Shown: positions 16,071-26,055, counted from the first letter of the stretch. The stretch is 64,000 nt of DNA from SB11 sp964584305 (GCA_964584305.1 CAZOZL010000002.1:1-64000); one strand, 5' to 3'. Notes: generated from the sequence alone by a model not told the origin. Numbers and translations are program-made.

Positions 16071-17072
16071 TTAAATAGTAGCTGCCTTATGGTGTTTAGC
16101 AACTAATGTTCCTATTATTTCTGCGGTTTCATCAGGATAGTTAATGCTAAGGGGTTTAGCGTGCTCTACCCAGTTGCTTAGTTGATGCAGAAAATCACCA
16201 TTAATTTCTGTTAGCACAGTACAGCCTGCTTTTTCAGCTCCCAAAGCATTGCAGTGCTGCTCATACTGCCCTGCCATGGGTATTATCATTACTTTTTTGT
16301 TTAAAAAAATAGCTTCAGTAGGGGCTTCAAATCCACCTGCAGTAATTAACCCCATACACCCCTCCAAACTTTTGGTATAGGCTTCGCTATTTATAGGAAA
16401 AACATGGGTATTGCCATTGGTATAAGCGGTGTCAGTATGTTTGCTAAACACTTCAAATTTTACCTCTTTTATGGTGTTAAATTTAGCTACCAAAAACCTA
16501 TCGTGGTGTGCGGGCAGGTAAGTGGTGATATGCCCTAAATTTTGCGGATTAAGCTGGCGTATATCACTGCGAATTATAGGGGTATGAATAAAATCATCAT
16601 ATTTTTCGTAATGGAAACCAATGGCTTCGTTGCTGGGCGAATAATTATGAAATACGAATTCAAAAAAGTAATTTTTTCTTTTTGGGCGGGGTGTCTTGGG
16701 AGATAAAAAAGCCGCTTGATGCCCCATAGCTACACAGTGTTTGCCCCTTAGTTTGCACGCCCATGCGGTTATAGGCTCAAAATCGTTAATTATTAAATCG
16801 TAATTGTTTACAGGGAAACTATATATATCTTTTAATAGTGTAGGGGTACGCATCTGTTTCCAACTATCCCAAAAATCAACCCCACCATTTTTACCAAATG
16901 TAAAACTCCACCCGTGTTTCTTATATTTCACTGGGTAATTTATATCCACATCGCTTTGTGTACCACTAATTAAAACATCCAATTCTCCATTATTAACCAA
17001 ATGCGGAATAATCTCTCTTGCTCGGCTCACGTGTCCGTTCCCCGTTCCTTGTATGGCGTATAATATTTTCAT
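16071..17072 (-). CDS. GT-B fold glycosyltransferase (MurG/UGT superfamily)
   Basis: This is a 333-aa cytoplasmic transferase with a GT-B fold. The N-terminal nucleotide-free domain starts MKILYAIQGTGNGHVSRA, with the Gly-rich loop GTGNGH that is typical of MurG-like enzymes. The C-terminal half has LITAGGFEAPTEAIFLNKKVMIIPMAGQYEQHCNA, the UDP-sugar binding region with GG-E-P-T-E. It probably transfers a sugar to a lipid or polymer acceptor. Many Bacteroidota carry this as a stand-alone gene. The start is ATG at 17072, 157 bp from the divergent UbiA-like gene. Donor and acceptor cannot be inferred. Confidence 0.8.
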   Translation of the reverse strand: MKILYAIQGTGNGHVSRAREIIPHLVNNGELDVLISGTQSDVDINYPVKYKKHGWSFTFGKNGGVDFWDSWKQMRTPTLLKDIYSFPVNNYDLIINDFEPITAWACKLRGKHCVAMGHQAAFLSPKTPRPKRKNYFFEFVFHNYSPSNEAIGFHYEKYDDFIHTPIIRSDIRQLNPQNLGHITTYLPAHHDRFLVAKFNTIKEVKFEVFSKHTDTAYTNGNTHVFPINSEAYTKSLEGCMGLITAGGFEAPTEAIFLNKKVMIIPMAGQYEQHCNALGAEKAGCTVLTEINGDFLHQLSNWVEHAKPLSINYPDETAEIIGTLVAKHHKAATI

Positions 17073-17229
17073 AAAGGTTTCCTATTTGGGTGTTAATCAG
17101 CCATCACACAAATATCAACTTGTTGCTTGCCTATATCTATATTAATTTGCGGGTGTGCAACAAAGGTTTAAAGTAAGCCATAGCATATTATACTCCAAAT
17201 TAAATTAACAAAAAACACTATACTTTATT

Positions 17230-18141
17230 GTGGGTAAGCCCTTTTCTTTAAATACTGTTTTTCAAGAAATATTTAAAACTTTAATATTTAGCAGAATATG
17301 GGTTGCTTTGTGTGTTTTGGGTTATACGCAAGTTACATTTATTTTATTTTATAATGATGTAACACTATATACCTATGCTATAATGCTAATGTTTGCGGGG
17401 TATTTACTGTATGTACTCCCTTTTATATATTATAGCGTAAAAGGCATTAAAAAAACGTATAACGATCGCCAAAAATGGATACAAAACCATTTGCTACGCT
17501 TTTATATTACGGGTGCTATTGTAACCATAGTTTTAGCCATTATTGCATATACGCACTTATATATATTTTTCACTATGGTGCTATTTGGCTCGGGTGTGGG
17601 TTTGGTAACCATTTTATACGAGCTGCCTTTAATACCTTATAAAGGACGCTTTGTTGCTTTACGAGAATGGGGATTTTTAAAACCTATTATACTCACCTTT
17701 GTGTGGTGGTACTTAGGTGCTTATGGTATAGCCAAAGGGTGGGCAAACGATATATGGGGAGCTGCCGATAATACTATAACCTTTGAAGGATGGGTACTAT
17801 TAGCAATACAATTTATTTTTATGCTGATATTGTGTGTGCTTTTTGATATACGAGATTACCATATTGATGCAGTACGAAAAATTAGCACATGGCCCGTGAA
17901 ATGGGGAATAAAAAAAACGCATTATGTTTTAATTTGTATGAGTGCCCTATCTATTTTAGCGGTATGGGTAATTAATATTGCTTTTTATATACAGGTAGCC
18001 AATACACTCACTTTTTTAATACTAATACTATTTAGTAGCCAAAAAATTAAAACCAACTACTGGTGGTTTCATGACTTGGCGGTTGATGGAATGATGCTGA
18101 TACAGTGGGGAATATTATACTTGTTGTTTTTGCTTTTTTAA
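17230..18141 (+). CDS. UbiA-like membrane protein lacking the first Asp-rich motif
   Basis: This is a 303-aa protein with about nine transmembrane helices. Residues 206-228 read DIRDYHID followed by KISTWPVKWGIKKT, matching the second aspartate-rich motif of UbiA prenyltransferases (DxxxD ... T.PV..G). The first motif, normally NDxxDxxxD, is reduced to NDRQKWIQN at about 78-86, with the key aspartates absent. It could be a divergent prenyltransferase or one that has lost classic catalysis. It starts with GTG at 17230 and ends 2 nt before the end of the convergent antiporter gene. Confidence 0.6.
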   Translation: MGKPFSLNTVFQEIFKTLIFSRIWVALCVLGYTQVTFILFYNDVTLYTYAIMLMFAGYLLYVLPFIYYSVKGIKKTYNDRQKWIQNHLLRFYITGAIVTIVLAIIAYTHLYIFFTMVLFGSGVGLVTILYELPLIPYKGRFVALREWGFLKPIILTFVWWYLGAYGIAKGWANDIWGAADNTITFEGWVLLAIQFIFMLILCVLFDIRDYHIDAVRKISTWPVKWGIKKTHYVLICMSALSILAVWVINIAFYIQVANTLTFLILILFSSQKIKTNYWWFHDLAVDGMMLIQWGILYLLFLLF

Positions 18142-18143
18142 AT

Positions 18144-19334
18144 TTAAGTAATGCTTTCTGGTGGTTTTTTACCGCTTATCATAGTACCAATAGTGAGTGC
18201 CGCCAACGATAAGCAAATTACTATAAATAGTACCCCTTCATTCACATCGGCAATTACGTGTCTTCCATCTTTTTGTAGTTCCAAAAATAGCAAAATTGTA
18301 ATCAACCCCCTTGGGGCTATAAGGGTAAGAATATTTAGCGGTTGTGCTTTTGAACCCAACATATACAGATAGCGTACCAGCAACACCACCCCAAAAACTA
18401 AAAAGCCCAACAATAGTACCGTACCTTGCCCTAGCGACAATAACGGCACAGAAATACCGAAAGCCACAAAAAAGAAAGTTCGGATAATAAAAGCACTCTC
18501 GGCAGTGATAAGAAAAAACTCATTAAAATGCCCAGCAAACTCATCCATTTTAAAGTATTTTTTTAGTTTGGGTACAATAAACATATCACGGTTGCTAAGT
18601 AACAAACCGAAGATAAATACCATTAACAACGAAGGTAAATGCAAGAATTTTTTACCCAATATATACATAATGATAAGCAGTGCGATAATGAGGAAGAACT
18701 TTACCTTATGCGTAATTTTTTCAATTAGCTTAAATAGCAAAAGTGAAAATGCTGCCGAAAGTACTGTAACCAAAACAATTTGAAGCGACAACTTGCCAAA
18801 AGCACCTGCCCCAATAGTATCATTGGTTAACACAAAATTGAACAGTATAATCCCTAAAATATCTGAAAAAGTAGATTCGTACACCACAAACTCTTTATTC
18901 TCTGGCGATAGTGCCGCAGCACTGGGTATAGCAATAGCACTACTAATAACAGATAACGGCACAGCATTTACAAAGCAGGTATAATACGGCGCATCAACCA
19001 GTAGATACAACACCCCTGCCAGCAAGAAAGAAGATGCCATTAATACCACAAAAGAGGAAAGCAAACACTTTAGTATAAACCATTTTTTTTCTTTGGTAAT
19101 ATGTACATCCATCCCCCCCTCAAGCACAATTAAAATAAGCCCCACAGTACCTAATACTTGTAGTAAAGAGCTTATCTTATCCGAAATACCATCAGGAAGT
19201 ATAAACTGCATTGACACCCCTACCAGCATCAGCAGTATTACTGATGGAAAACGGGTTTTACGTGCTACAATATCAAATATATATGATAACACAACTAAGC
19301 AGCACAGAATAAGCAGCGAAATGTATGAATCCAT
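18144..19334 (-). CDS. Monovalent cation:proton antiporter (CPA family)
   Basis: This is a 396-aa inner-membrane protein with 11-12 predicted helices. The N-terminal half has VLEGGMD (residues about 70-76) and the ion-site helix YESTFSDILGIILFNF. Its acidic residue matches the conserved Asp of the CPA site, although Ser replaces the Asn or Asp often found before it. The family exchanges Na+ or K+ for H+ for pH and ion balance. There is no C-terminal TrkA domain, so it is a short form. It starts with ATG at 19334. Ion choice is not predictable from this. Confidence 0.85.
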   Translation of the reverse strand: MDSYISLLILCCLVVLSYIFDIVARKTRFPSVILLMLVGVSMQFILPDGISDKISSLLQVLGTVGLILIVLEGGMDVHITKEKKWFILKCLLSSFVVLMASSFLLAGVLYLLVDAPYYTCFVNAVPLSVISSAIAIPSAAALSPENKEFVVYESTFSDILGIILFNFVLTNDTIGAGAFGKLSLQIVLVTVLSAAFSLLLFKLIEKITHKVKFFLIIALLIIMYILGKKFLHLPSLLMVFIFGLLLSNRDMFIVPKLKKYFKMDEFAGHFNEFFLITAESAFIIRTFFFVAFGISVPLLSLGQGTVLLLGFLVFGVVLLVRYLYMLGSKAQPLNILTLIAPRGLITILLFLELQKDGRHVIADVNEGVLFIVICLSLAALTIGTMISGKKPPESIT

Positions 19335-19563
19335 TGCGTGTAAAAATAGTATAAAGTTGGCAATGCATGAATGCGCTGTTAATAAAATAGTATTAACAAA
19401 TTTATAGACTTGGCAGTAGGTATTTTCTTTTTCATCGCTTCTTAAAAAAAAATATCGGTATCTGTATCAAAATAAAAATCGTCCCAAATCAGTATTGACA
19501 ATACTTACACAAGTCTTTACACATCTATAAACATAAAAGCTGTAAAAACATATTTCAAAACTT

Positions 19564-19571
19564 TAACTTTG
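19564..19571 (+). promoter_or_regulatory. -7 promoter box immediately before recR
   Basis: TAACTTTG matches TAnnTTTG exactly and ends only 7 nt before the recR ATG, implying a leader of a few bases or none. Further upstream lies a perfect dyad AGTATTG-A-CAATACT at 19491-19505, a possible operator. Confidence 0.6.
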
Positions 19572-19578
19572 CCCTAAT

Positions 19579-20184
19579 ATGCAGTTTCCCTCGCAAACGC
19601 TTGAACAGTTGGTAAACCAGTTTGCAAAATTCCCTGGTATAGGTAAAAAAACAGCCCTTCGCATGGCATTGTTCATGCTGAAGCAACCCGATATGGAAGT
19701 GCAAGAAATGGGTGAAGTAATCTCTACCTTAAAAGAGAGAATACGCTACTGCCAAGAGTGCGGTAATGTTAGTGATAACAACATTTGCGAGATATGTGCC
19801 AGCCATAACAGAGATACCTCTATGCTTTGTATAGTAGAGGATTTACGCGATGTGATTGCTATTGAAAACACGGCACAGTATAAAGGGGTATATCATGTTT
19901 TGGGAGGTATGATTGCCCCCGCCGATGGTATTGGTCCTGATGATTTGAATATGGCTAATATTTCGCAACGGATAGAAAAAAACAATATAAAAGAAGTATT
20001 AATAGCACTTAACGCAACTGTTGAGGGTGATACTACAGTCTTTTATCTTAGTAAAAAACTAAAAGGATTAGGAGTAAATATTTCTACCTTATCCAAAGGT
20101 ATTTCAGTAGGTGGTGAGTTAGAATATGCTGATGAGATTACTTTAGGTCGCTCTATTCTTAATCGTATCCCTTACCAAATATAG
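19579..20184 (+). CDS. recR: Recombination mediator protein RecR
   Basis: This is a 201-aa DNA repair protein that works with RecO (and RecF) to load RecA on gapped DNA. The N-terminal helix-hairpin-helix is seen in LVNQFAKFPGIGKKTALRMA. Zinc ligands are Cys58, Cys61, Cys70 and Cys73. The Toprim domain starts at MLCIVEDLRDVIAIE and continues with YHVLGGMIAPADGIGPDDL. The Walker-like tail ISVGGELEYADEITLGRSI is canonical. Length and start are typical. It is followed after 11 nt by the GT2 gene, so the two are probably co-transcribed, although functionally unrelated. Confidence 0.97.
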   Translation: MQFPSQTLEQLVNQFAKFPGIGKKTALRMALFMLKQPDMEVQEMGEVISTLKERIRYCQECGNVSDNNICEICASHNRDTSMLCIVEDLRDVIAIENTAQYKGVYHVLGGMIAPADGIGPDDLNMANISQRIEKNNIKEVLIALNATVEGDTTVFYLSKKLKGLGVNISTLSKGISVGGELEYADEITLGRSILNRIPYQI

Positions 20185-20195
20185 TTATAGCACAA

Positions 20196-22157
20196 GTGAA
20201 GTTATCCGTAATTATAGTTAACTACAACGTAAAGGCTTTTTTAGAACAAGCTTTATTAAGCGTTCAGAAAGCTGCCCAAAAGGTAAGTACTGAAGTGTTT
20301 GTAGTAGATAACGACTCGGTTGATGGTAGTATAGAAATGATGCGAGAGAAGTTTCCAGAAGTGAAACTGATTGCCAATAAAAAAAATGTAGGGTTTTCTG
20401 CCGCCAATAATCAAGCAATAGATAAAAGTACTGGCGAGTATGTGCTTCTTTTAAATCCTGATACCGTTGTTGAGGAAACCACTTTCGAGAAAATAGTAAC
20501 CTTTATGGATGCCACCCCCAATGCGGGAGGTTTAGGTGTGCGAATGATAGACGGGAAAGGGAATTTTTTACCCGAATCTAAACGGGGACTACCCTCGCCC
20601 TCTGTGGCTTTTTATAAAATGTGCGGGCTGGCTAAACTCTTTCCAAAATCAAAAGTATTTGGGCGTTACCACCTAAAGTACCTAAGCGATTCTGAAACCA
20701 ACGAAGTAGAGGTTTTGGCAGGGGCTTTTATGCTTATTCGCAAAAAAACCATAGATAAAATAGGCTTGCTGGATGAAACCTTTTTTATGTATGGGGAGGA
20801 TATAGATTATAGCTATCGCATAACGCAAGCAGGCTATAAAAACTACTACTTTGCCGATACTACCATAATCCATTACAAAGGCGAAAGCACTAAAAAAACA
20901 AGTGTAAACTATGTTTTTGTGTTTTATAGAGCAATGGTAATTTTTGCTAAAAAACACTATAAGGGCAGCAATGCCAAGTGGTTTAGTTTGTTTATAAATA
21001 TTGCCATTTGGTTTAGGGCGGCAATAGCACTTTGCGGGCGATTTTGGGATAAAGCCAAACACGCCCTTGCTGATGCCGTAGTGCTATTTGCAGGGCATTA
21101 TTATGTAAAAACCTATTGGGAGCAAAACCATAAATATGTTTTAGGCGGTGAGTATCCTATCATTTATACATGGCTTAATGGTACACTGTATATTTTATTA
21201 TGGTTGCTGGGCATTTACCTAAGCGGAGGCTACAACCGCAAACACAAGCTAAAAAATATACTGCAAGGCTTGTTTTTGGGTACGGTAATGATAAGTGTGG
21301 TGTATGCTTTTTTGCCAGAGTCGCTGCGTTTTTCAAGGGCGTTGATAATATTAGGTGCGCTGTGGGGCGTAGTATTTTTGTATGGCTGGCGGTTGCTACG
21401 GTATTTTACAAAATACCGCAGTATAAACTATGGGCAGAAATTTGCCTACAACACCGTTATTGCAGGTGAAGAAAAAGAGGCTTATCGTGTATATAATTTA
21501 CTGAAACAAACAGATGCGCCACATACATTTAAGGGGTTTGTATCAGTAAATGGGGCATTTAAAGATGGGGATAAATATTTGGGCAATATGAACCACCTAA
21601 AAGAAATTTGTGAAGTATTTAATATTACAGAGGTGATTTTTTGCGCCCGTGATATTCCTGCTGATAAAATTATGGGCTGGATGACCCGCATGGGCAATGA
21701 GCATATTAATTTTAAAATAGTACCACAAAACAGTTTTTATATTATAGGTAGTAATAGTAAAAACACCAACGGTGAACTATACACAGTAGATTTAAAGCTA
21801 AATATAGCCGACCCTGCCTTAGCAGCCAATAAAAGAGTATTTGATATTATAGCTTCACTAATTTTGGTAGTACTACTCCCCGTTTTGGGCTGGCTAATGA
21901 AAAAACCCACAAAAGCATTTAGCGGGCTAATAAATACTATTATTGGCAAAAAAACTTTAGTAGGTTATGCCCCTGCCGAAAACATAAAGGAACTACCCGC
22001 TATAAAAAAAGGACTGCTTTCACCTTTAAATAACTTCTCAAACAATAGCCCCAGCTTTATCACTCCCGAAAAACTAAACTTTTTTTATGCCAAAGATTAT
22101 AGCATAGCCAATGATGTAAATATAGTTTTAAAAGGCTGGCGAGAGATGGGTAGTTAA
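20196..22157 (+). CDS. GT2 glycosyltransferase fused to degenerate sugar-phosphate transferase region
   Basis: This is a 653-aa, multi-domain membrane protein. Residues 1-240 form a family 2 glycosyltransferase of the rhamnosyltransferase type (LSVIIVNYNVKAFLEQAL, VDNDSVDGS, LLNPDTVVE, GAFMLIRKKTIDKIG, FFMYGEDIDYSYR). Several membrane helices follow (about 260-410). Residues about 415-530 are Rossmann-like (NTVIAGEEKEAYRVYNLL, EVIFCARDIP). A tail (about 540-640) resembles a bacterial sugar transferase (KRVFDIIASLILVVLLPVLG, KKTLVGY) but lacks most of the catalytic segment. It probably builds a surface polysaccharide. The start is GTG at 20196. The C-terminal half may be only structural or regulatory. 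Confidence 0.78.
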   Translation: MKLSVIIVNYNVKAFLEQALLSVQKAAQKVSTEVFVVDNDSVDGSIEMMREKFPEVKLIANKKNVGFSAANNQAIDKSTGEYVLLLNPDTVVEETTFEKIVTFMDATPNAGGLGVRMIDGKGNFLPESKRGLPSPSVAFYKMCGLAKLFPKSKVFGRYHLKYLSDSETNEVEVLAGAFMLIRKKTIDKIGLLDETFFMYGEDIDYSYRITQAGYKNYYFADTTIIHYKGESTKKTSVNYVFVFYRAMVIFAKKHYKGSNAKWFSLFINIAIWFRAAIALCGRFWDKAKHALADAVVLFAGHYYVKTYWEQNHKYVLGGEYPIIYTWLNGTLYILLWLLGIYLSGGYNRKHKLKNILQGLFLGTVMISVVYAFLPESLRFSRALIILGALWGVVFLYGWRLLRYFTKYRSINYGQKFAYNTVIAGEEKEAYRVYNLLKQTDAPHTFKGFVSVNGAFKDGDKYLGNMNHLKEICEVFNITEVIFCARDIPADKIMGWMTRMGNEHINFKIVPQNSFYIIGSNSKNTNGELYTVDLKLNIADPALAANKRVFDIIASLILVVLLPVLGWLMKKPTKAFSGLINTIIGKKTLVGYAPAENIKELPAIKKGLLSPLNNFSNNSPSFITPEKLNFFYAKDYSIANDVNIVLKGWREMGS

Positions 22158-22265
22158 AAACTATCCGTTTGTTTTACATCTTCAGTATGGCTACCCACCA
22201 CACCACATTCAACTCCGCTCAAGATAACAGTGGATTAACAGCCAAAGGCCAACCGCTTATTTGTT

Positions 22266-23582
22266 CTACAATCCCTCTGCGGCTTTCTCTAAAGCAATAC
22301 CCCGTGAGGCTTTAAAAAGGATATAGGCATTGGTAGGCAGGTGCTTTTTAAAATGTTGTGCTAAAACTTCGGAAGTTTCAAAAGTTTTAGCATTCATAAT
22401 ACGTTTATGAGGTACGAATAGTTCGCCTACTGCATAAATAGTTTCAAAACCCAGTTTTTTGCAGAGTGCTGCAATGGCTTTATGTTCTGCATTGGCAAAA
22501 TCACCCAACTCAAACATATCACCCACTACTACTATTTTATTAGGGTGAACGAATGAGGCAAAATTTTTCAATGCTACTTCCATACTGCTGGGGTTGGCAT
22601 TATAGCAGTCCATATACAAAGTATTGCTACCTTTTACAACCACTTGCGAGCGGTTATTGGTAGGCACGTAGCTTTCTATACCGTGTTTTATTTGTTCGCC
22701 ACCTACTCCAAAATATGCCCCTATTGCCGCCGCCGCCATTATATTTTCAAAGTTAAACTCGCCGCTAAGTTGTGCTTTCACTTTCCCCTCACTATTGGGT
22801 AGTGTACATTCTATAAACGGATTAGCCTCACTTAACCCACCTATATAGTCAGCATTAACAATTTTTTTATCCTTAGTATTATATCCGTATTTATACACTT
22901 CATTTAAGCGAGCAGCCATGCGGGTAAGCCATTCATCATTAGCGTTTACAAAGGCAAGTCCTTTGTTTTTCATTAGGTGTAAATATAAAACACTCTCTTC
23001 TTTTGCTACTCCTTCAAGGTTACCAAAACCTTCTAAATGCTCTTTGCCTATATTGGTGGTAATACCATAATTTGGCTGGGCAATGGTACATAACTCCTCC
23101 ATATCACCAGGTTGGTTTGTACCCATCTCTATAATAGCCATTTGCACATCGGGTTGTATAGCAAGTAATGTTAGCGGCATACCTATATGGTTGTTTAAGT
23201 TGCCTTGGGTAGCATAGGTGGTATATTTTTGGCTTAATACCGAGTGTAGCAACTCTTTGGTAGTGGTTTTTCCGTTACTGCCGCCTATGGCTATAAAAGG
23301 TATTTTCAATTGCTTGCGGTGGTAATTTGCTAACTGCTGCAAAGCCTCAATGGCATTATTTACCCTAAAAATTCTTGCATCAGTTGTATTAATATCTTCA
23401 TCAACAATAGCATACGCAGCCCCTTTTTTTAGTGCATCAAGAGCAAACAAATTACCATTAAAGGAGTCTCCTTTCAATGCAAAAAAAATACTATTGGGGG
23501 TTATATTTCTGGTATCGGTACAAACCAAATACTGCTGTGTGTATAATGTATATAGGTGTTTTATTGAAGGTAGATGTTGCAT
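22266..23582 (-). CDS. murF: UDP-N-acetylmuramoyl-tripeptide--D-Ala-D-Ala ligase
   Basis: This is a cytoplasmic ATP-dependent Mur ligase that adds D-Ala-D-Ala to the UDP-MurNAc-tripeptide, the last soluble step of peptidoglycan precursor synthesis. The N-terminal domain has the typical SIFFALKGDSFNGN loop. The ATP loop IGGSNGKTTTKE is at 99-110. Other marks are TQGNLNNHIGMPLTLL, IEMGTNQPGDM, MDCYNANPSSMEVAL and VVVGDMFELGD. At 438 aa it is normal. It is not within a dcw cluster here but convergent with the GT2 gene, as single murF copies often are in this phylum. A TAATCTTG box lies upstream. Confidence 0.95.
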   Translation of the reverse strand: MQHLPSIKHLYTLYTQQYLVCTDTRNITPNSIFFALKGDSFNGNLFALDALKKGAAYAIVDEDINTTDARIFRVNNAIEALQQLANYHRKQLKIPFIAIGGSNGKTTTKELLHSVLSQKYTTYATQGNLNNHIGMPLTLLAIQPDVQMAIIEMGTNQPGDMEELCTIAQPNYGITTNIGKEHLEGFGNLEGVAKEESVLYLHLMKNKGLAFVNANDEWLTRMAARLNEVYKYGYNTKDKKIVNADYIGGLSEANPFIECTLPNSEGKVKAQLSGEFNFENIMAAAAIGAYFGVGGEQIKHGIESYVPTNNRSQVVVKGSNTLYMDCYNANPSSMEVALKNFASFVHPNKIVVVGDMFELGDFANAEHKAIAALCKKLGFETIYAVGELFVPHKRIMNAKTFETSEVLAQHFKKHLPTNAYILFKASRGIALEKAAEGL

Positions 23583-23707
23583 ATTACGTAGTGCAAGATT
23601 AATAGTTCTTATCCATTTAAAAATTTAGTTTGTATTATTTTTGCTATTTTGGCAACATTATAGCAAAAAATTTACTCTATACTCATATATTTAGATTTAA
23701 CTATTTC

Positions 23708-26026
23708 ATGAAAAAGCTAACCCTTTTATTTGCCTTATCGGCTATTTGCGTGTCTTTATTTGCACAAAGCCCAAAGTTTTTTATTGATAATTCTTTGCCT
23801 TTTTATAAAGCCAATAATGCGGTCATACCCTACCCGTTTACGGGTGGTTTTATTTCGCCACAGTTCTCAAATATTGATTTAAATGGCGACGGGAGAAAAG
23901 ACCTTTTTGTTTTTGATAGGAGTGCAAACAAGGTGCTTACTTTTTTAAATGTTCAGGGGCTTAGTACAAGTTGGGTACACGCTCCCGACTATGAAATGGG
24001 TTTTCCTGCGTTACACTCATGGGCCTTATTAGCAGATTATAATGGCGATGGAAAAGAAGATATTTTTACTGCCGCCGACGCTAATTTTTTCCCTCAAGCG
24101 GTAGCTGTTTATAAAAATGTTTCGGTAGGTAATAATTTAAAGTTTGAGTTGGTTACCCCACAGCTAACAAGCGACCAAAATATTGTAGGATTACCCAAAG
24201 CACCAATATATTGGATTAGAGATGATATTTCGGCAATTGCTGATGTGGACGGTGATGGTGATTTAGATATTTTAACTTTTGATGCTTCGGCGGCTTCAAT
24301 TACCTTGTATGGTAATGAGGCAAAAGAGAAAGGCTACCCCTTAGACAGCCTTGTTTTTAGAACTTATGATGCGTGCTGGGGCGGGTTTAGAGAAAGTTTT
24401 GTTGACCGCTCAGTAGCATTAGGTGTGCCTTGTTTTGGAGGCAGGTATTATAAAGCAGGCGCACACTCAGGCGCAACTATGTTACTGCTTGATATTGATG
24501 GTGATAAGGATCAAGACTTAATTTTAGGAGATGCTTCTTTTGATGAATTATCTATACTTTATAATGGTAAAACAGATTTTTCGCATCCTTTTGACTCAAT
24601 GATAGCATACGATACTACATTTCCTACTAATACCACCAAAGTTAAAATATATAATTTTCCCGCAGCCTATTATGTGGATGCTAATACAGGGTCTTCATCA
24701 AAAGATTTAATAGTTGCACCCAACTTGGGTGCAGGTGGAAAAAATATAGACCAAATATGGTTGTATAGAAATGATGGAGCAAATTCAAAACCAACATTTG
24801 TTTTTCAAAAAACTAACTTTTTGCAAGAGTGGACAGTTGATTTTGGGTCGGGAGTTACACCTCGATTTATGGATGTGGACGGTGATGGTGATTTGGATTT
24901 ACTGGTTGCCCACAGGGGGGCGTTTAAAGCTACTCTTAACAAAGCAGACCGTATTACCTTGTTTAAAAACACAGGTACTACCACCGAAGCTGCTTTTACC
25001 CAAGATAATACATTTGACTATTTGGGCTTGATAAAAGATAGTATTAGAGATATGAAACCTGCCATTGGAGACTTAAATGGTGATGGCAAGCAAGATATGC
25101 TAATTGGCGATGCCGATGGAAAACTACACTACTACCAAAACAATACATCGGGTAGCCTATCTTTTGCACCCCGCCAAAAAAATTATATGAATATTGATAT
25201 AGGGTTTAGTGCTGCACCACAAATTATTGATTTGGATGGCGATAACTTGCTTGACCTTGTTGTAGGTACTGGCGGAGGTTTTATAAATTTTTATAAAAAT
25301 ACGGGTAGCAAAACTGCCCCACAGTTTAGCTCTACCCCAACCATTGATACATTAGGTAATGTATATGTTAATGATTTTTATTGGTATTACATTATAGACT
25401 TTAATGGGAAAATAACAGACTCTGTAAAAACTTTTGACTTTAGTGGTTTTGCTACCCCTTATATTGGAGATTTGGACAGAGACGGAAAACGAGAACTTAT
25501 TTTGGGTAGCCAAACGGGTAAAATATGGTTGTTTGAAAATATAGACAATAACCTTAATGGCACTTTTACAGAGGTAGATACATTTGTTTTTAATAATTTA
25601 AGCGGAAAATTAGAGGGGTTAGACTTGGGTTTCCGTGTAGTACCCGAAGCGGTTTTGCTTAGTGATAGTGCAAATACAAAACCTGTGGTTTTGGTAGGTA
25701 ATTTTAGAGGCGGATTAAGTTTTTTAAATACAGAACCAAACCCTATTGGCAGTGTATCAGAAATTGTAAAAGAATTAGCAATAACTATTTTCCCTAATCC
25801 TACTAATGATGTTATAACAATTATCCGAGACTTACAGCAATATTACGGCAAACTTACCATACAAGTTACTGATATATTAGGACGTGAAGTATATAGCGGT
25901 GTCATACAAAAAGAAGTAGGCAGTTACTCGCTTTCATTACAAAACCAAATGGCAGGAGTGTACTATATAACCCTTAGCGATGGCGAGCAGTTTAAAACAG
26001 TACAAAGAGTTTCTGTAATAAAGTAA
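23708..26026 (+). CDS. FG-GAP/VCBS repeat protein with type IX sorting domain
   Basis: This is a 772-aa secreted protein. The signal peptide at the chosen ATG (23708) reads MKKLTLLFALSAICVSLFAQ; an upstream TTG reading is rejected. About eight calcium-binding D-x-[DN]-x-D-G-type loops occur (DLNGDGRKD, DYNGDGKED, DVDGDGDLD twice, DIDGDKDQD, DLNGDGKQD, DLDGDNLLD, DLDRDGKRE). These are the blades of an integrin-like propeller. The last 85 residues are a T9SS type A sorting domain (ITIFPNPTNDV ... MAGVYYITLSDGEQFKTV). A surface adhesion or binding role is likely, ligand unknown. It is followed closely by the flavoprotein gene. Confidence 0.87.
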   Translation: MKKLTLLFALSAICVSLFAQSPKFFIDNSLPFYKANNAVIPYPFTGGFISPQFSNIDLNGDGRKDLFVFDRSANKVLTFLNVQGLSTSWVHAPDYEMGFPALHSWALLADYNGDGKEDIFTAADANFFPQAVAVYKNVSVGNNLKFELVTPQLTSDQNIVGLPKAPIYWIRDDISAIADVDGDGDLDILTFDASAASITLYGNEAKEKGYPLDSLVFRTYDACWGGFRESFVDRSVALGVPCFGGRYYKAGAHSGATMLLLDIDGDKDQDLILGDASFDELSILYNGKTDFSHPFDSMIAYDTTFPTNTTKVKIYNFPAAYYVDANTGSSSKDLIVAPNLGAGGKNIDQIWLYRNDGANSKPTFVFQKTNFLQEWTVDFGSGVTPRFMDVDGDGDLDLLVAHRGAFKATLNKADRITLFKNTGTTTEAAFTQDNTFDYLGLIKDSIRDMKPAIGDLNGDGKQDMLIGDADGKLHYYQNNTSGSLSFAPRQKNYMNIDIGFSAAPQIIDLDGDNLLDLVVGTGGGFINFYKNTGSKTAPQFSSTPTIDTLGNVYVNDFYWYYIIDFNGKITDSVKTFDFSGFATPYIGDLDRDGKRELILGSQTGKIWLFENIDNNLNGTFTEVDTFVFNNLSGKLEGLDLGFRVVPEAVLLSDSANTKPVVLVGNFRGGLSFLNTEPNPIGSVSEIVKELAITIFPNPTNDVITIIRDLQQYYGKLTIQVTDILGREVYSGVIQKEVGSYSLSLQNQMAGVYYITLSDGEQFKTVQRVSVIK

Positions 26027-26047
26027 CCCACAAACCAAGCAAAAAAC

Positions 26048-26055
26048 TATTTTTG
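26048..26055 (+). promoter_or_regulatory. -7 promoter box before the flavoprotein gene
   Basis: TATTTTTG is an exact match to TAnnTTTG. A start about 5-7 nt downstream would fall at 26060-26062, exactly where the coding frame of the next gene must begin. The box supports an independent, leaderless message. Confidence 0.5.
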
